Counted from the stretch's first letter, positions 43,685 through 55,089 are shown. The stretch: DNA of 64,000 nucleotides from Neoceratodus forsteri (GCA_016271365.2 CM028129.1:1005963501-1006027500), one strand, 5' to 3'. Numbers and translations: made by a program. Notes: generated by a model not told the origin, from the letters alone.

Positions 43685-44600
43685 TTGTGGGGCAGCAGTG
43701 TTCAGGAAGACCTTCTGGACACTGTGGTGCTGCCCTATCTGCAGGCAACTCTCTATGTTAAGGGCAGAGGTTGCCAGAGGCCAAGCAGAATTGGCAAGGA
43801 TCCAGGTAACCTTCCCCCCAACATAGAGACCACCATATCTACCATCACTCCCTTACAGGATGCCAAGAAGAAGGGACAGATGGACTACAGTGGGCTAAGA
43901 AATGGTGGGGGAGGTTGGACGAAGGCACATTCCCCAGCCAGTGGCACTTTACAACTCATATGCCATCTTGCAGAGCAGGAAGATCACATAGCATCTCCAG
44001 AAGTGGACACCAAGGGGGATGAGGGGTTCATCCAGGATGGAGCCCTGAGGGCAACTGGAAGGAGAACACACAGGAGGAGGAAGCAAATCCTGTTTGGGGG
44101 CTCCATTGTTAGGAGATAGATCTGAGGATAGGGAGCAGTGGGGAAAGGGAGGTAGTGTGCCAATCTCGAGGCACAGTTCTGAGGTAGGGAAAGCAGATCC
44201 TAAGGATCACTAAGGTGGTGTTAAAAAGGGGGGAGCATGATATCATTATTCACATGAGGACAAATGACCTGGGAGGAGAGGGGGTAGACATAGGTAAAGT
44301 ACAGGAGGAATTCAGTGAGCTGGAGAGGAGTCTTGGGCAAGTAGTACACTCTGTTACTTTCTTGAAGGTTCTACCTGTCCATGGCAAGGGAGAGGGCTGA
44401 GACATCCGCACCATGGAATTCAATACATGGCTAAAGAAATGGTGTGAAGAGGTGGGGTATGGCTTAATTGGAGCCTGGGACTTCACCTGGAGAGATGAAT
44501 GACTGTATTTATCAGATGGCCTACATCTATCCAGGGGCTAAAGGTATCCTCACTGAAAAGTTTAAATGCTTCCTCAGCATGCATTTAAACTAGCCAAGGG
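43685..44600 (+). pseudogene. CR1 ORF1 with SGNH esterase domain
   Basis: An open stretch (43685-44119) is followed, through a stop-rich gap, by RTNDLGGEGVDIGKV, SVTFLKVLPVHGKGEG, EFNTWLKKWCEEVGYGLIG and SDGLHLSRG. The first esterase block reads ILFGGSIVRR, with Gly in place of Asp in GDSI. The third block reads RTND instead of GTND. The Asp/His block (DGLHL, about 44513-44527) is kept. The same fold is found on the opposite strand at 38290-39140, in a different CR1 subfamily. In CR1 the esterase function is not settled. Confidence 0.78.
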
Positions 44601-44779
44601 GTGAGGCAAATGCAGTCAGGAGGGATTATTGTAGCCCCCCCAACATGACATATCTGGAAATAGGGAGACCCCAATTAGTAGTTGGACACAAAAACCAAGA
44701 AAACAAATGGTCACAGTAGGAAGAAAAACAGAAAATATAACTCAAACACATCACAGGGCACAGGCCAGAAAATGGGAAC

Positions 44780-44895
44780 AGGAGGGAGATGCACAGGATG
44801 GAAGGTAATGTGCACAAATCCCAGATCTAATGACATTGATGGCAGACACAAACCTGGACATTGTGGCTATTACAGAAACGTGGCACACAGTCACT
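44780..44895 (+). pseudogene. CR1 endonuclease, N-terminal piece
   Basis: WKVMCTNPRSN and, after a frame change, ADTNLDIVAITETWHT: the classical start of a CR1 APE endonuclease, with the catalytic Glu in TETW. The frame is cut at about 44895 by the minus-strand LINE. Confidence 0.75.
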
Positions 44896-45684
44896 CAATC
44901 TATCAATCAAAGTCTTTATTTATGCAGGTGATCACTGTTGAGCATACTCATTTGCAAGATGGACCTGTTACACAAAGTAAGAAATAACAAATACAATCCA
45001 AACAATGTACAAGTATTCAGTGATGAACATAAAAAACAGTAGTTCAATGCAAATTTAGAATGAAAGTGCTCGTGTGCAAGTGATCATGGACAAGGTTCAG
45101 TTTGGTGAGGAACAATAATGACCTTTCATAAGCTGAATGTGACTCTTACATGATCAGATGATTTGTTGGAGACATGTCTGTTCTCAGGGACCCAGGAGGG
45201 CAGAAGATTGAGGGGAGGGATAAGGATGGAAACAGGGCAGCAGAGGTTGGGATAGGGGATGAGATAGGACTGGTACCGACAAGGAAAAGGGGGATATGAT
45301 AGGATGGAAGGCCACTGGCCAGGCCTGTGGCAGTGAGTGTATAACACATAGGTGAAAGGAGAAGGAGCAGGGAGGGCTGCATAAGCTAGGATAAAATGCG
45401 GTGCCCCTGCTGCCATCGTCAGCCAAAGGGCAGGTTTTATCAACGGAGAAAACAGTTGCAGAGTTCTTTCACTGAACGGTCGTATAAGGTCTTAAAGGAG
45501 AATATGCTGATAGGAGAGTTGAGCTTCAGTGTTTTTTGTAAAGTATTCCACAAGGAAGGCAGCGCAGAACTTATAGCCATTCTCCCAAGGTGAGTTTTTA
45601 GTTTAGGTACCTTCAGATAAATGAAGGAGTAGCTTCTCAAGGCATAGGTACCAGGTTCGCATAGCGGTAGACAAGCGGAGAGAA

Positions 45685-47270
45685 TTACGGTGGAAGTTTC
45701 TTGATAATGGCTTTGAAGGTCCAGAGTACAGCATTTCTGTGTCTCCTGAAGTGAAGGGAGGGCCACCCTACAGCTGTGTAGAGGGCACAGTGGTGGGTGG
45801 TGTGAGGTAGTCCAGTAATGAATCTCAGGGTCCTGTGGTACAAAGTATCAAGTTTAGCAAGATGCGAGGCAGGGCAGTGACCATAAAGAAAGTCAGCGTA
45901 GTCAACCAAGGAGAGAAATGTTGTTTGTACCAGCCGCCATTTGGCATTACAAGTGAGATAGTTATTTATCCTGTAGAGGAGGCCAAGCCTCTGTCTTAGT
46001 TTCTTTAGGAGGTCTTCAATATGCTCTGCGAAAGAAAGTCTGTGATCGAGCCACACCCCCAGATACTTGAATTTGCTAACATATTCTAGATTTTCACCCA
46101 GGATTGTGGTGATCTGAGGCATGGAACCAGCAGTGGCTTGGTTTGCATCCAAGAGGAAAGGTGAGACCAGCATAGCCTTGTTTTATTTTGCGTTTAATAA
46201 GTTTTTTGTTTAGAAGTTGGCACTGAAGGAGGTTGAATTCCAATTGTAGATCTTTGTAGGCTATTTCAGGTGAGAAGCGGCTTGGGTAGAGGACCATGTC
46301 ATCTGCAGATAGATGAATATTGGCCTTAGTTATGTTGTTGTCTAAGTTGTTCACATAAATTGCAAACAATAGTGGGCCCAGGATCAATCCCTGAGTGCAT
46401 CCAGTCCTATAGCCTTGAGGGAGGAGAGGAGCAGATCATGGTCAACAGTGTCGAAGGCCTTGCTTAAGTTTAAAAACACTGTACAGACAAATTTCTTGTT
46501 TTCCAGGTCCCGTTGCCAGTCATTGGTCACCTTAGCAAGGGCCGTGACAGTGCTGTGCTGTGCTCTAAAGCCGGATTGCATAGGATTTAGAAGATTCATT
46601 GTTTCAACGTATGTTATCAGTTGCATGCTTACTATTTTTTCCAGTAGTTTAGACAGTATAGGTAGTAATGAAATTGGTCTGTAATTATTTAAGTCACAAG
46701 GGTCCCCAGATTTGAACAAAGGTATAACGTGAGCTATTTTTCATAAAGGTGAGAGGATTCCACGGGAGAGAGAGAGGTTGAATAGGTGGGTAATTGGTAC
46801 AGATAGGACGTGAAAGGTGACCTTTAGGAAAAAGGGATCTAGAGAGTCGGTGCTGGCACTTTTCTTCTCGTCCAACTTTAATAGGAGTTCTTCAACCTCG
46901 CTCAATGGAGTATGCTGAAGGGAAAAGACTGAACTGGTTAGGAGAGGTTCTGAGTCTTGTACATTGAGTTGAGATCATAGGGAACATGCAGGTGAGTTAT
47001 CAAAGGCAAGACCTGCGGTAGCGAAGTGGTTGTTGAAAGCATCCAGGATTTCCAGTTTATCACAGATGGTGCCATTGCCGGAGAAGATCTTTGCAGGCAA
47101 GAAGGTGCCTGGGAATGTCCGGACATATCCTTGATGGAATTCCAAAATTTGGCAGAGCTCCTAGTGGCATAATCCAGTTCCGTACGATAGAAGGATGCCT
47201 TAGCATCTCTTATCATTTTGGTGCAAGCATTCCTAGCTTTCCTAAAATTACACCAATCCATCAGGGCCTT
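45685..47270 (-). pseudogene. LINE-B reverse transcriptase
   Basis: In order on the minus strand: a pre-RT piece with WCNFRKARNACTKMIRDAKA (46938-47261). Then FKSGDPCDLNNYRPISLLPI, SGFRAQHSTVTALAKVTNDW and FLNLSKAFDTVDHDLLLSSL (46384-46719). Next the active site SADDMVLY (46094-46387), with Ser in place of the usual Tyr. Last, EYVSKFKYLGVWLDHRLSF, LSLVDYADFLYG and LHFRRHRNAVLW (45685-46173). The order and spacing are those of an L2-like RT. Frame changes between pieces and the altered active site make it non-functional. Confidence 0.83.
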
Positions 47271-47404
47271 AGTAGACAGTGCATTTTTCCAAAGCTTATC
47301 CCTATTTAGTAATACTGCTTTGAGTTCAGGTGTGAACTAGCAACATGTTCTTCCCCTTACCTAGTTTTAACGAAGGGGGCATACTTGTTTAAGGCTTCGG
47401 TCAT

Positions 47405-48236
47405 AATTTAAGATTTTAAATCATCAAGGTAGGTGGACAGATCAAAGTTGCATCTGGACCTCTTGATAGAGAACCTTGACATGGACGGTGGACACTGGAC
47501 CAACCTTATGCTAGCGATGATGCTAGGATCACTAACATCAAAGAGAAATACACCTACATCGGAGAAAAGGTGCAGTTTTCCTACTAGAATGACATCCAGC
47601 AGCGTACTATTGGCAGGGCATTTTTTGTTAGGCCGTGTAGGTTCACTGATAAGTTGCATTAACCCAAGGGTGTCACAAAACTCCTTGAGAGGTGCTGCAG
47701 CTTCGGACAGCCAGTCAAAGTTTAAGTCCCCAAGGATGACTGTTTCAAGGGAGCCATGTTCCATAACATTAGTTAGGTGAGTCAGGATTTGAGATCCAGC
47801 AGAGGGTGGCCTATAGCAACCTAAAACGCACAGTGCGGAAGATGAGAGTATCTCCAACTTTAGAACCAAGCATTTGAATTCGTTGGCAACAGATGTCATT
47901 TCTAGACATGTTACTATGTATTTATCCTTTACATATATGGCCACTCCTCCCCCACCCAGTGAGCCTGTCCGCTCTGAATAAGGAGTAATCAGGCATGGCA
48001 AGTCTGAGTCAAGATTCAGAGATAACTAATACATCCAGTTTGATATGTCTGACCCAGGCCTGAATCAGTGTGAACTTTTTTAGCAGGCTGCGTACATTCG
48101 TATGCAAATATTGCATACCTTTCAGGTTTGCTAGGTCCAAGGGTGAGGTAAGAGTTTTAGCTGGACCAGGATCAAGCTCGACATCTCCAGAGCAAAGCAG
48201 AATGAGAAGGAGCTTCCTAATGAAAGCAAGAAACAT
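47405..48236 (-). pseudogene. LINE-B endonuclease with 2A-like N-terminus
   Basis: The first 75 residues (48009-48236) run from a Leu-rich lead through LCSGDVELDPGPAKT to YLHTNVRSLLKKFTLIQAWV, the endonuclease start. A frame change leads to a 197-residue open stretch (47408-48001) with GGGGVAIYVKDKYIVT, VLGCYRPPSAGS, VILGDLNFDWLSEA (catalytic Asp/Asn) and FDVSDPSIIAS. The last catalytic block is SDP rather than SDH. The position of the 2A-like motif, in frame and immediately before the endonuclease, matches what is known of several LINE clades. Confidence 0.82.
48162..48191 (-). other. 2A-like motif SGDVELDPGPA
   Basis: The consensus for 2A ribosome-skipping peptides is DxExNPGP. Here D, E and PGP are kept, and the Asn is Asp. 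The hydrophobic lead before it also fits. Activity is doubtful with this change; the ancestral element may have had an active form. Confidence 0.6.
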
Positions 48237-50173
48237 TCTGAGTTTTCTTGGCTGTAAGGGTCTGATGCGGGTGATAGGCCGAGAAAGAAGTGACTCATAA
48301 CCGTACTAGAATCGCAGCTACTAAGTCCCTGGCTGAGAGACAAAAAGGGAGGTAATTGCTTAAGGAGGCGGTGAGTATACTCTGCGGTGGCAGATCTGAA
48401 CCAGTTCCACCACTGTGCATAGTTTTGAAAAGAGACTGCAAATAAGGAAGTCTGAGGGCACAAAGGTAGTTGTATGAGGAGAAATGGTATACACGGCAGC
48501 CCACCAGGGGGCTAGGATTTCCCCTACAAGCAAATCGAGTGAGCTTAGGCATCATACAGGGTACAAGAAGGAGAGGAAGCAAAACTCAGAACCAAAGAGG
48601 CACCCGCATTGTGAAACTTTGTGAGCAGCTGATACAGTACAGCTGGCTGGCTCTTACAGCCTAAGTTTGCTTAATAGCCTACACCACTATTTGGAGTAGA
48701 AATGTGGGAATCTCCATGATGCCACAACAAGGCACCACATGGCAATTCTTAGGGGACTAGTTCAGAGGACCAGAGCCAGGCATTTGCAACCTAGGCCGCT
48801 GACAGTGAGTAAGGCACCCAGAGGCAGAGTGCCACAGACGCTGAGAGTTTTACTGACTCACCGGGTATTAAGTAGGGCTGGCAATATTATAATATAATAT
48901 TATAATGGGTCAGGATACGAGCAGTAACTGATCATATGTAGGTGAGTTTGAGCCATCCAGAACCAGGTAGCACAGAAGGGTACTTTGGGAGCCAAATTGT
49001 CCTGAGAGAGAGAGAGACTGAAAGGGCATGGGTATAACTAGGGGCGAGGCGTAAGCATATGTAATAGGTGGTAGGGGTGGGGGATGGGTGGGTGGCCAGA
49101 AAGAAAATGGCTTTTGCCATACCTTTCAGTCGAGAGCATCTGGGCTTGTGGTCTCGGGCAGCAGCTGTGGGAGTGCCATCTGCCCGAGGGCTGAGTCTTC
49201 CTTGGAGTCTTGAGCTGGGAGCCCTGGTAGGGTCTCAGCTGAGGAGACAGGAGACAGGAGGTAGTTAAATACTTGCCGGAGACAAAAGGCCATGCAGTTC
49301 AGCAAAAGGATCTAATCTACATGATAAAGGGGCTGATTTAATTTGGCGCCCAGCAGTCGGGAGTCCAGACACACAGCCGAGAAAGGGCTGTGATCACTTC
49401 AGGGATTTAGAATTAGCAGGCACAATAAAACATTAGGATGCAGGCTAACAGTAATTGCTAACATTCAATTCTGGGCAAAAAACAACAATTACAGCCCTTT
49501 TCCTGAAGGTTTTAGCAAGGACAGGCAGTATCAGACAGCGGACCAATCAGGGTGAGGCTGAAAAAGATGCTCACGTTCCAGTTGGCTAATGGCTTTTGCC
49601 TTACCTTTCAGTCAAGAGTGTCCGGGCTTATTGTCTCAGATGGCGGCTGTGGAAGTGCTGTCCGCCCGGGGGCCAAGTCTTCCTCGGAGTCTTGAGGGTC
49701 TCGGCTGAGGAGAGAGGAGACAGGAGGTAGTTAGTAGTAGTAGTAGTAGTAAAATATTTTTATTCATAAGAAAATGAATAAAGGATAATCTCGATTGAGA
49801 TTTCAACGAGGTCCCAACATTAATATACAATAAAAAGGAAAATGTTACAACACAGACAATACTAATTTTTCCATACAATACACAAATACATACAATACAA
49901 CTTAAATTACACAATGTAAATAATAAATAATAACCTCCTACAATATAAAAGTTATAAAAACCTTTATATATCACAACATTGCCTTTTTTGTAGTGAACTA
50001 GTACGATACCAGTGTTGGATCAAAGACAAGTGATTTTTCACATTAGACATAAACAAAGACTCAGGGATTGCATTCCAACTCATGGTTCCTCTATAATACA
50101 AAGATTGTCATCCTATCTTTAAATTACAACTAGGCAATTCCAAACTAGGTACTTTACAATTTCTCAATGAGGC

Positions 50174-50482
50174 CTAATTTATCCCTATATATATCAAATT
50201 TTCTACCACATACTGAAGATGCTTCCCCTGCAATCCTTTGTAAATAAAGGCTAGCACATGTTTATTACTACGTTCATAAAGTGTTAACCATTTCAACTGA
50301 TCATAAAGTAAGCATCTATGAGTTAGTCTAGGAACCCCCAAGATAAATCTGGCCAGGTTATTATAACTTACTTCCAACTTCCTTAAATCCTGTTTTCTCC
50401 CACAAGAATAAAATATATCCCCATAATCAATCATGGGGATAACCATCGTATTTACCACATTTTCCCTTACCTCCTTACTCAT
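50174..50482 (-). pseudogene. LINE-C C-terminal region
   Basis: Post-RT part of LINE-C: MIDYGDIFYSCGRKQDLRKL followed by SYNNLARFILGVPRLTHRCL and LKWLTLYERSNKHVLAFIYK. These are the usual thumb and C-terminal blocks of L2-like LINEs. It is separated from the RT by a short frame break. Confidence 0.75.
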
Positions 50483-50575
50483 TAATGATCAAACCCTATA
50501 AAGAGCCCTTATTCTTTTATTTAAGTTCTTTATTAAATTTTCAATGTGTATATTCCAGCTAAATGAACTATCAAT

Positions 50576-51145
50576 TCAAAGACCTAAATATTTATACATA
50601 TATGTCTGTTGGATCGGGGCCCCCCCAAAGGCGACCAATCCCAGGGCCATGTCCCCCAACCGTTCACTTTTCCGATGTATCAACATGGACTGTGTTTTCT
50701 TTATATTCAGAGACAACCTACTGTCTTTTAAAAAAATTTGCAGATCATCAAAGGCTAACTGAAGCCTTTTTTGAATCACCTTAATGGATTCATGTGAAGT
50801 ATAAATAATAGTATCATCAGCATAAAGATGATACTTTATTTCTGAATCTGAGAAAGACAGTCCATTTATATACATGTTGAACAACAAAGGCCCTAGGATG
50901 GAGCCCTGGGGGACCCCCGACCCAACAGGCAAAAAACCTGATTCCTGACCTCCTAATGACACCTTTTGGCTCCTATTCAGCAGGTATGATTCCAACCACT
51001 TTCTACTCAAGCCCACCACCCCCATAGATGCAGCCCTGGACAGGAGGACACCATGGTCCAAAGAATCAAAAGCCTTGGATAAATCCACAAAGATGACCCC
51101 CACTAGTGTCCTCCTGTCCAGGGCTACCTGCACATCCCCCACCAC
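50576..51145 (-). CDS. LINE-C partial reverse transcriptase, open frame
   Basis: 189 residues without a stop. GVIFVDLSKAFDSLDHGVLL is motif A with its Asp, then GSGVPQGSILGPLLF, YHLYADDTIIY with the intact YADD active site, and FLKDSRLSLNIKKTQSM. The stretch ends at YMYKYLGL, where a stop follows; the frame downstream resumes in another piece (50174-50482, MSKEVRENVVNTMVIPMIDY, LARFILGVPRLTHRCLL), so a short lesion lies between. The element is truncated at its 5' end, so this is not a complete protein. Confidence 0.8.
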   Translation of the reverse strand: MVGDVQVALDRRTLVGVIFVDLSKAFDSLDHGVLLSRAASMGVVGLSRKWLESYLLNRSQKVSLGGQESGFLPVGSGVPQGSILGPLLFNMYINGLSFSDSEIKYHLYADDTIIYTSHESIKVIQKRLQLAFDDLQIFLKDSRLSLNIKKTQSMLIHRKSERLGDMALGLVAFGGAPIQQTYMYKYLGL

Positions 51146-51245
51146 TTTAGCAAGTGCTGAAGTTGTAGTTAAATACTGGCCGGAGACAAAAGGCCATACA
51201 GTCCAGTAACAGGATCTACTCTACATGACAAAGGGGCCAATTTAA

Positions 51246-51445
51246 GGGAACCATAACTGGGATACAGCCATACCAGGAGACACACTTTTTAGGAAGGATA
51301 GGGAAGGGAAGAGGGGAGGGGGGGTGGCTATGTATGTGAAGGAGGGGATTAAAGCAATGGAGGCTCAAGAGTTACAGGAAGGAATGGGGGCACTGTGGGT
51401 TACCCTAGAGGTGGGAAATAAGATTGACATTTACTATACTACCAA
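51246..51445 (+). pseudogene. CR1 endonuclease, middle piece
   Basis: The frame reads HNWDTAI-like then RGGGVAMYVKEGIKAMEAQE and GALWVTLEVGNKIDIYYT. In CR1, GGGVAxYVKEGI directly follows the TETWHT segment found at 44880, so the two pieces were once continuous. The frame ends at 51445, where an AT-rich insert takes the place of the YRPP and GDFN segments. Confidence 0.8.
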
Positions 51446-52084
51446 TAAGTAGTATTAAGGTTCATCAATATACAAGTTTGGGCTCCAATATCCCCTATGG
51501 GCGAAGTTATATGAGAACAATAAAAAGCAATCATATAAAACTTTATTTCTATAACATATAACTTCACCAGTATTCAAAGCGAATTTTGCATTTATTATTT
51601 AAGATTCGAAGTTACAATACAGGCGAACTTCGCATTTATGATGTAAGAGTCAAATTAATTGGTAGCAGAATTCCACTGACATAAACGGATTTCACTTATA
51701 TAATTAAAGCAATCCACCTTTGGAGCACTTTATTAACTGGCACTGTTTTATGCACTTTATACTATACTCAATATTTTAGTAAATAATTTGTGCACCGGAG
51801 GAAGGATGTTTTTAAATTTTTTAAATGTGTGTGTATAAAGAAATTTTGTTGCATCTCTTCAGGAAGAGAGAGATTTAAATTGTTGAAGCATTAAAGCATA
51901 TCAACAAAACCTAAATTTTATATAAGTGAATAACAAGAATGAAAAACAAAAAAGACATCTAATAAAAATGAAGTAAAAGTAAGAAGCCTTGTGTCCAATT
52001 TTGGTGCTGGTATTCAACTCAGGTGGAGTGGAGTAGGAGGCATCTGTTTTCCTGTAAGTCATAACAGAAGTAACAAGACACTGT
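51446..52084. other. AT-rich insert replacing part of the CR1 endonuclease
   Basis: About 640 bp without recognised coding. It contains GCGAATTTTGCATTTATTATTTA and, 45 bp on, GCGAACTTCGCATTTATGATGTA, a short internal repeat. The CR1 segment that should encode YRPP...GDFN...SDH is absent, so this may be an insertion with a deletion, or a recombination join. Confidence 0.45.
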
Positions 52085-53757
52085 GTTAGAATGCATAGTA
52101 AGAGTAAAAGAAAGAAACAGCCACTATGGTTCTTCAAGGTAGTGGCCGAGAAAGTAAGGGAAAAAAGAAAGGCCTTAGGAAATACAAGGAGACTCAAAAG
52201 GAAGAGGACAGGTAGCAGTGTCTGGAGAAACAGAATGAATCTGGGAAAGCAGTCAGAAGGGCTAAGGCACAGACAGAGGAAGATATAGCACAGGCTATTA
52301 AGGAAGGAGACACGACCTTCTTCAGATACATTAGTGACAGGAAAAAGACCAGAAATTGTATTGTTAGGCTGAAGAAGGAAGGAGGAGGGTGGGTGAAGGA
52401 TGACCTAGAAAAGGCTGAGATACTGAACAAATACTTTTGCTCAGTGTTCATCAAGGAAGGGGGAGGGTGAGGGACCAAAACTCAATAGGAGGGGTTGTAG
52501 GCAGATAGAGGTTGACACCACCCTATCCACTGTGGAAAGAGTCCTAGAAGAACTCAGGGAAAATAAAAACAGACAAAGCAATGGGGCCAGATGGGATTCA
52601 CCCCAGAGTATTAAAGAAACTCAGGGACGTACTGGCAAGTCCACTGACTGACCTTTTTAACTCATCTCTAGAGACAGGGGAGGTACCTAAAGACTGGAGG
52701 AGGGCAGAGGTGGTCCCTCTCCACAAGAGTGGCAGTAGGGAGGAGACAGACAATTACATACTTGTTAGCCTGACCTCAGTAGTGGGAAAGCTAATGGAGT
52801 CCCTACTTAAGGAGAGGATTGTGAAGTTTCTGGAGACTAGCAGGGCATAGGATCCAAGGCAACATGGACTCTCAGTGGGAGGGTTCTGTCAGATAAATCT
52901 AATTGATTTCTTTGACTGGGTGACCAGGGTGGTGGATCAGGGAGGGGTGGTGGATGTGGCAAGCCATTCAACACTGTCCCACATAGGAGATTGCTAAATA
53001 AATTGAGAAACCTGGGAGTGGGCCCTAGGTAGTAAAATGGGTTGAGAACTGGCTAAGGGACAGGACTCGGAGGGTGGTAGTAAATGGCGTGAAATCAGAA
53101 AGAGAGGGAGATGACCAGCAGGGTGCCACAGGGATCAGTGCTGGGACCAGTCCTGTTCAATGTCTTCATTAGCAACATTGCAGAGCATCTAGAGGGAAAG
53201 GTATTCCTGTTCACAGACAACACTAAGATATGCAACAGAGTTGACACACCAGAAGGGGTGGAAAGAATAAGAAAAGATCTAAGCTTTTTGGAAGAATGGT
53301 CAGGTGTATGGCAGTTGAGTTTCAATGCTAAAAGGTGAAAAATAATGCACCTGGGTCACAGGAATCCAAGAGAGGAGTACAGGATGGGGAGGGGGTTCTG
53401 GCCGCCACAAGGCAGGAGAGAGAGAGACCTAGGGATCATCATATCAGATGATCTAATGGTGACCAAGCAGTGTGAAAAAGTGGTGAGGAAGGCAAGCAGA
53501 ATACTGTGATGCATAGGTAGGGGCATAACCAGCAGAAAAAAAAGAGGTGGTGATGCCACTGTAGAAATCACTGGCAAGGCCTCACCAGGAGTACTGCGTC
53601 CAGTTCTGGAGACCGCATCTCAGAAAGGACATAGACAGGATGGAGTCAGTCCCGAGAAGGGCAATGAAAATGGTACATGGGCTGCACCAGAAGCCATATG
53701 AGGAAAGGCTCAGGGACCTTAATATCTCTTCAATGGAGGAGAGGAGAGAAAGGGGGG
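52085..53757 (+). pseudogene. CR1 pre-RT and reverse transcriptase
   Basis: KKQPLWFFKVVAEKVREKRK, KAVRRAKAQTEEDIAQAIKE, TTFFRYISDRKKTRN, GGWVKDDLEKAEILNKYFCS (52100-52465). Then GPDGIHPRVLKKLRDVLASP, VPLHKSGSREETDNYILVSL (52581-52850), PRQHGLSVGG, SRVPQGSVLGPVLFNVFISN (53111 on), the active site FTDN, and WQLSFNAKR. Many of these are nearly identical to CR1 consensus blocks known from vertebrates. The active site should be FADD or YADD, so both the Ala and the second Asp are lost. Several stops and a frameshift add to that. Confidence 0.88.
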
Positions 53758-53758
53758 A

Positions 53759-55089
53759 TTATTTTTTTATTTATTTTGTTAACTGGGTAAACATATGAGC
53801 CAAGGCCCTTTTTCATATGCGACCTGAGACTGTGAAACAGTCACAAGATGGTGTACAAAAAGATAACTTTTACATTTACTTAATATAGAAATACAATACA
53901 TGACATATTATACAAAGATACAAAACACATGACACTTAAAAATTACATTATAATTATTTAAAATAGCAGTGACATTGCAAACTACTCAACAAATAATGCT
54001 TCAATTTCTTTTCAAATAAATCATGACTACTCAAAGTTCTAAATTCAGTTGGTAAATCATTCCAGTATGTTGGTACTTGGATAGAAAAGGCTTGAGCACC
54101 CATTTTAGTTTTAGTGATTTTTGTAGTTAAACAAATTTGAGAATTTGATCTCAGATTTCTCAGAACTTCCCTTTCTGATATCAAGGAATACAAAGGTGAG
54201 AGATTTTTTTTGTCTCAATACATTGTCCGTTATACAACAGAGATAATAAATGGAACTCAAATTTGGTGGAAGAAACCCTGAAACTTGATATAAAGTACAA
54301 TGAGGTGTACTATAAGACTATCTATAGACAAATCTACAAATACTATGAAATGCCATTGTTAAATTATTTAATACGTGTTTTGACAAAGCTGTAAATAAGA
54401 AAGAGTTATAATTCAATTGTAATAATAGTATACTCTGGGCTATATGTTTCCTTGCCTGTAAAGTTAACACATTCTGTAATCTGAATAAGACCCCTAATTT
54501 TTGATTTACTAATTTTATTAAAGTCAATATATGATTTGAAAATGTCAAACTGGAATCCAGATTCATTCCCAAATATCTAAAGCAATGCACCTGCTCCAAA
54601 TCAGTTCCATTTTTACCGGAAATGTTTAAATCCCCTAATTTTGCCAGTTTTTGTTTAGAAGCAAACATCATACTCTTGGTTTTTGAAATATTCAATGATA
54701 ATTTTAAGTCCAAAAAAACAATTTTCTAAACTCTGAAAGTCTTCAGTCAAATCTTGGGCAATTTTATCTAATGAATTAGGGCTTTTATATAATATTATAT
54801 CGTCAGCATATAAAATTGTCTTGGCCTTAAGAATTTTACTTGGTATATTATCCACAAATATAGAAAACATTAGGGGTCCCAAGATTGATCCTTGAGGTAC
54901 ACCCTTTTCTAAAATTCTACTCTGTGATACTGAACCCTCATAAAGAACTTGCAGTTCCCTTCCAGATAAATAACTCTTCACACATTCTAGTGATGATCCA
55001 GATAATCCCTTTGCGGCCAGGCTCCTGAGCAGCAGGTGATGGTCAACAAGGTCAAATGCCTTGGACAGGTCACCAAAAACAGCACCAGT
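53759..55089 (-). mobile_element. L2-like LINE inserted in CR1, 5'-truncated
   Basis: The plus strand shows TTATTTTTTTATTTATTTTG-TTAACTGGGT, the reverse complement of an L2 tail. RT on the minus strand: GAVFGDLSKAFDLVDHHLLL, EKGVPQGSILGPLMFSIFVD and TILYADDIILYKS (54655-55185). Then FGLKIIIEY/LKLSLNISKTKSMMFASKQK, VHCFRYLGMNLDSSLTFSNH (54318-54713), and the C-terminal TKMGAQAFSIQVPTYWNDLP (53954-54193). CR1 reads AGAGAAAGGGGG before it and TGATATGACAGAGACAG after it, which are adjacent in CR1, so the limits are close. Only GAT-like bases are shared as a duplication. Confidence 0.83.

Larger units (their letters stand above)
49734..51164 (-). mobile_element. Young-looking L2-like LINE in the LINE-B 5' region (LINE-C)
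   Basis: Flanked by GTAGTTA at 49727-49733 and 51165-51171, a 7-bp target duplication that agrees exactly with the break in the 481-bp repeat. The 3' end carries AATAAAAATATTTTAC and a (TAC)n tail, seen as (TAG)n on the plus strand. It is 5'-truncated at RT motif A. Among the LINEs here, it has the fewest lesions: a 189-residue RT stretch is open. Confidence 0.87.
44896..51245 (-). mobile_element. L2-like LINE inserted in the CR1 endonuclease (LINE-B)
   Basis: The minus strand carries a 5' region with tandem units (48240-51245), an ORF starting with a 2A-like motif (48236), endonuclease, RT and a 3' end AAATAAAGACTTTGATTGAT with a short (TTGA)n tail at 44896. CR1 endonuclease coding stops at 44895 and resumes at 51246, so the insertion is clean at the coding level, though no clear target duplication was found. 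A further LINE (49734-51164) lies within its 5' region. Many stops and frame changes are present. Confidence 0.8.
49107..51245 (-). repeat. 481-bp tandem units in the 5' region of LINE-B
   Basis: The block ATGGCTTTTGCCATACCTTTC at 49107 recurs as ATGGCTTTTGCCTTACCTTTC near 49588. The following 145 bp match between the copies (TCTTCCTCGGAGTCTTGAG, GAGACAGGAGGTAGTTA). The second copy is cut at 49733 by another LINE and continues at 51165 with GTAGTTAAATACTGGCCGGAG and AAAGGGGCCAATTTAA, as in the first copy (49262-49345). So at least 1.5 units are present. Tandem monomers upstream of a LINE ORF are known promoters in some LINE families. Confidence 0.8.

Noticed and set aside
45126..45443. Three overlapping minus-strand open frames
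   Set aside because: They lie in the 3' UTR of LINE-B and are alternative frames of one compositionally biased stretch.
48885..48906. AT palindrome (ATTATAATATAATATTATAAT) as a regulatory site
   Set aside because: Simple AT alternation that forms palindromes by chance; no context supports a function.
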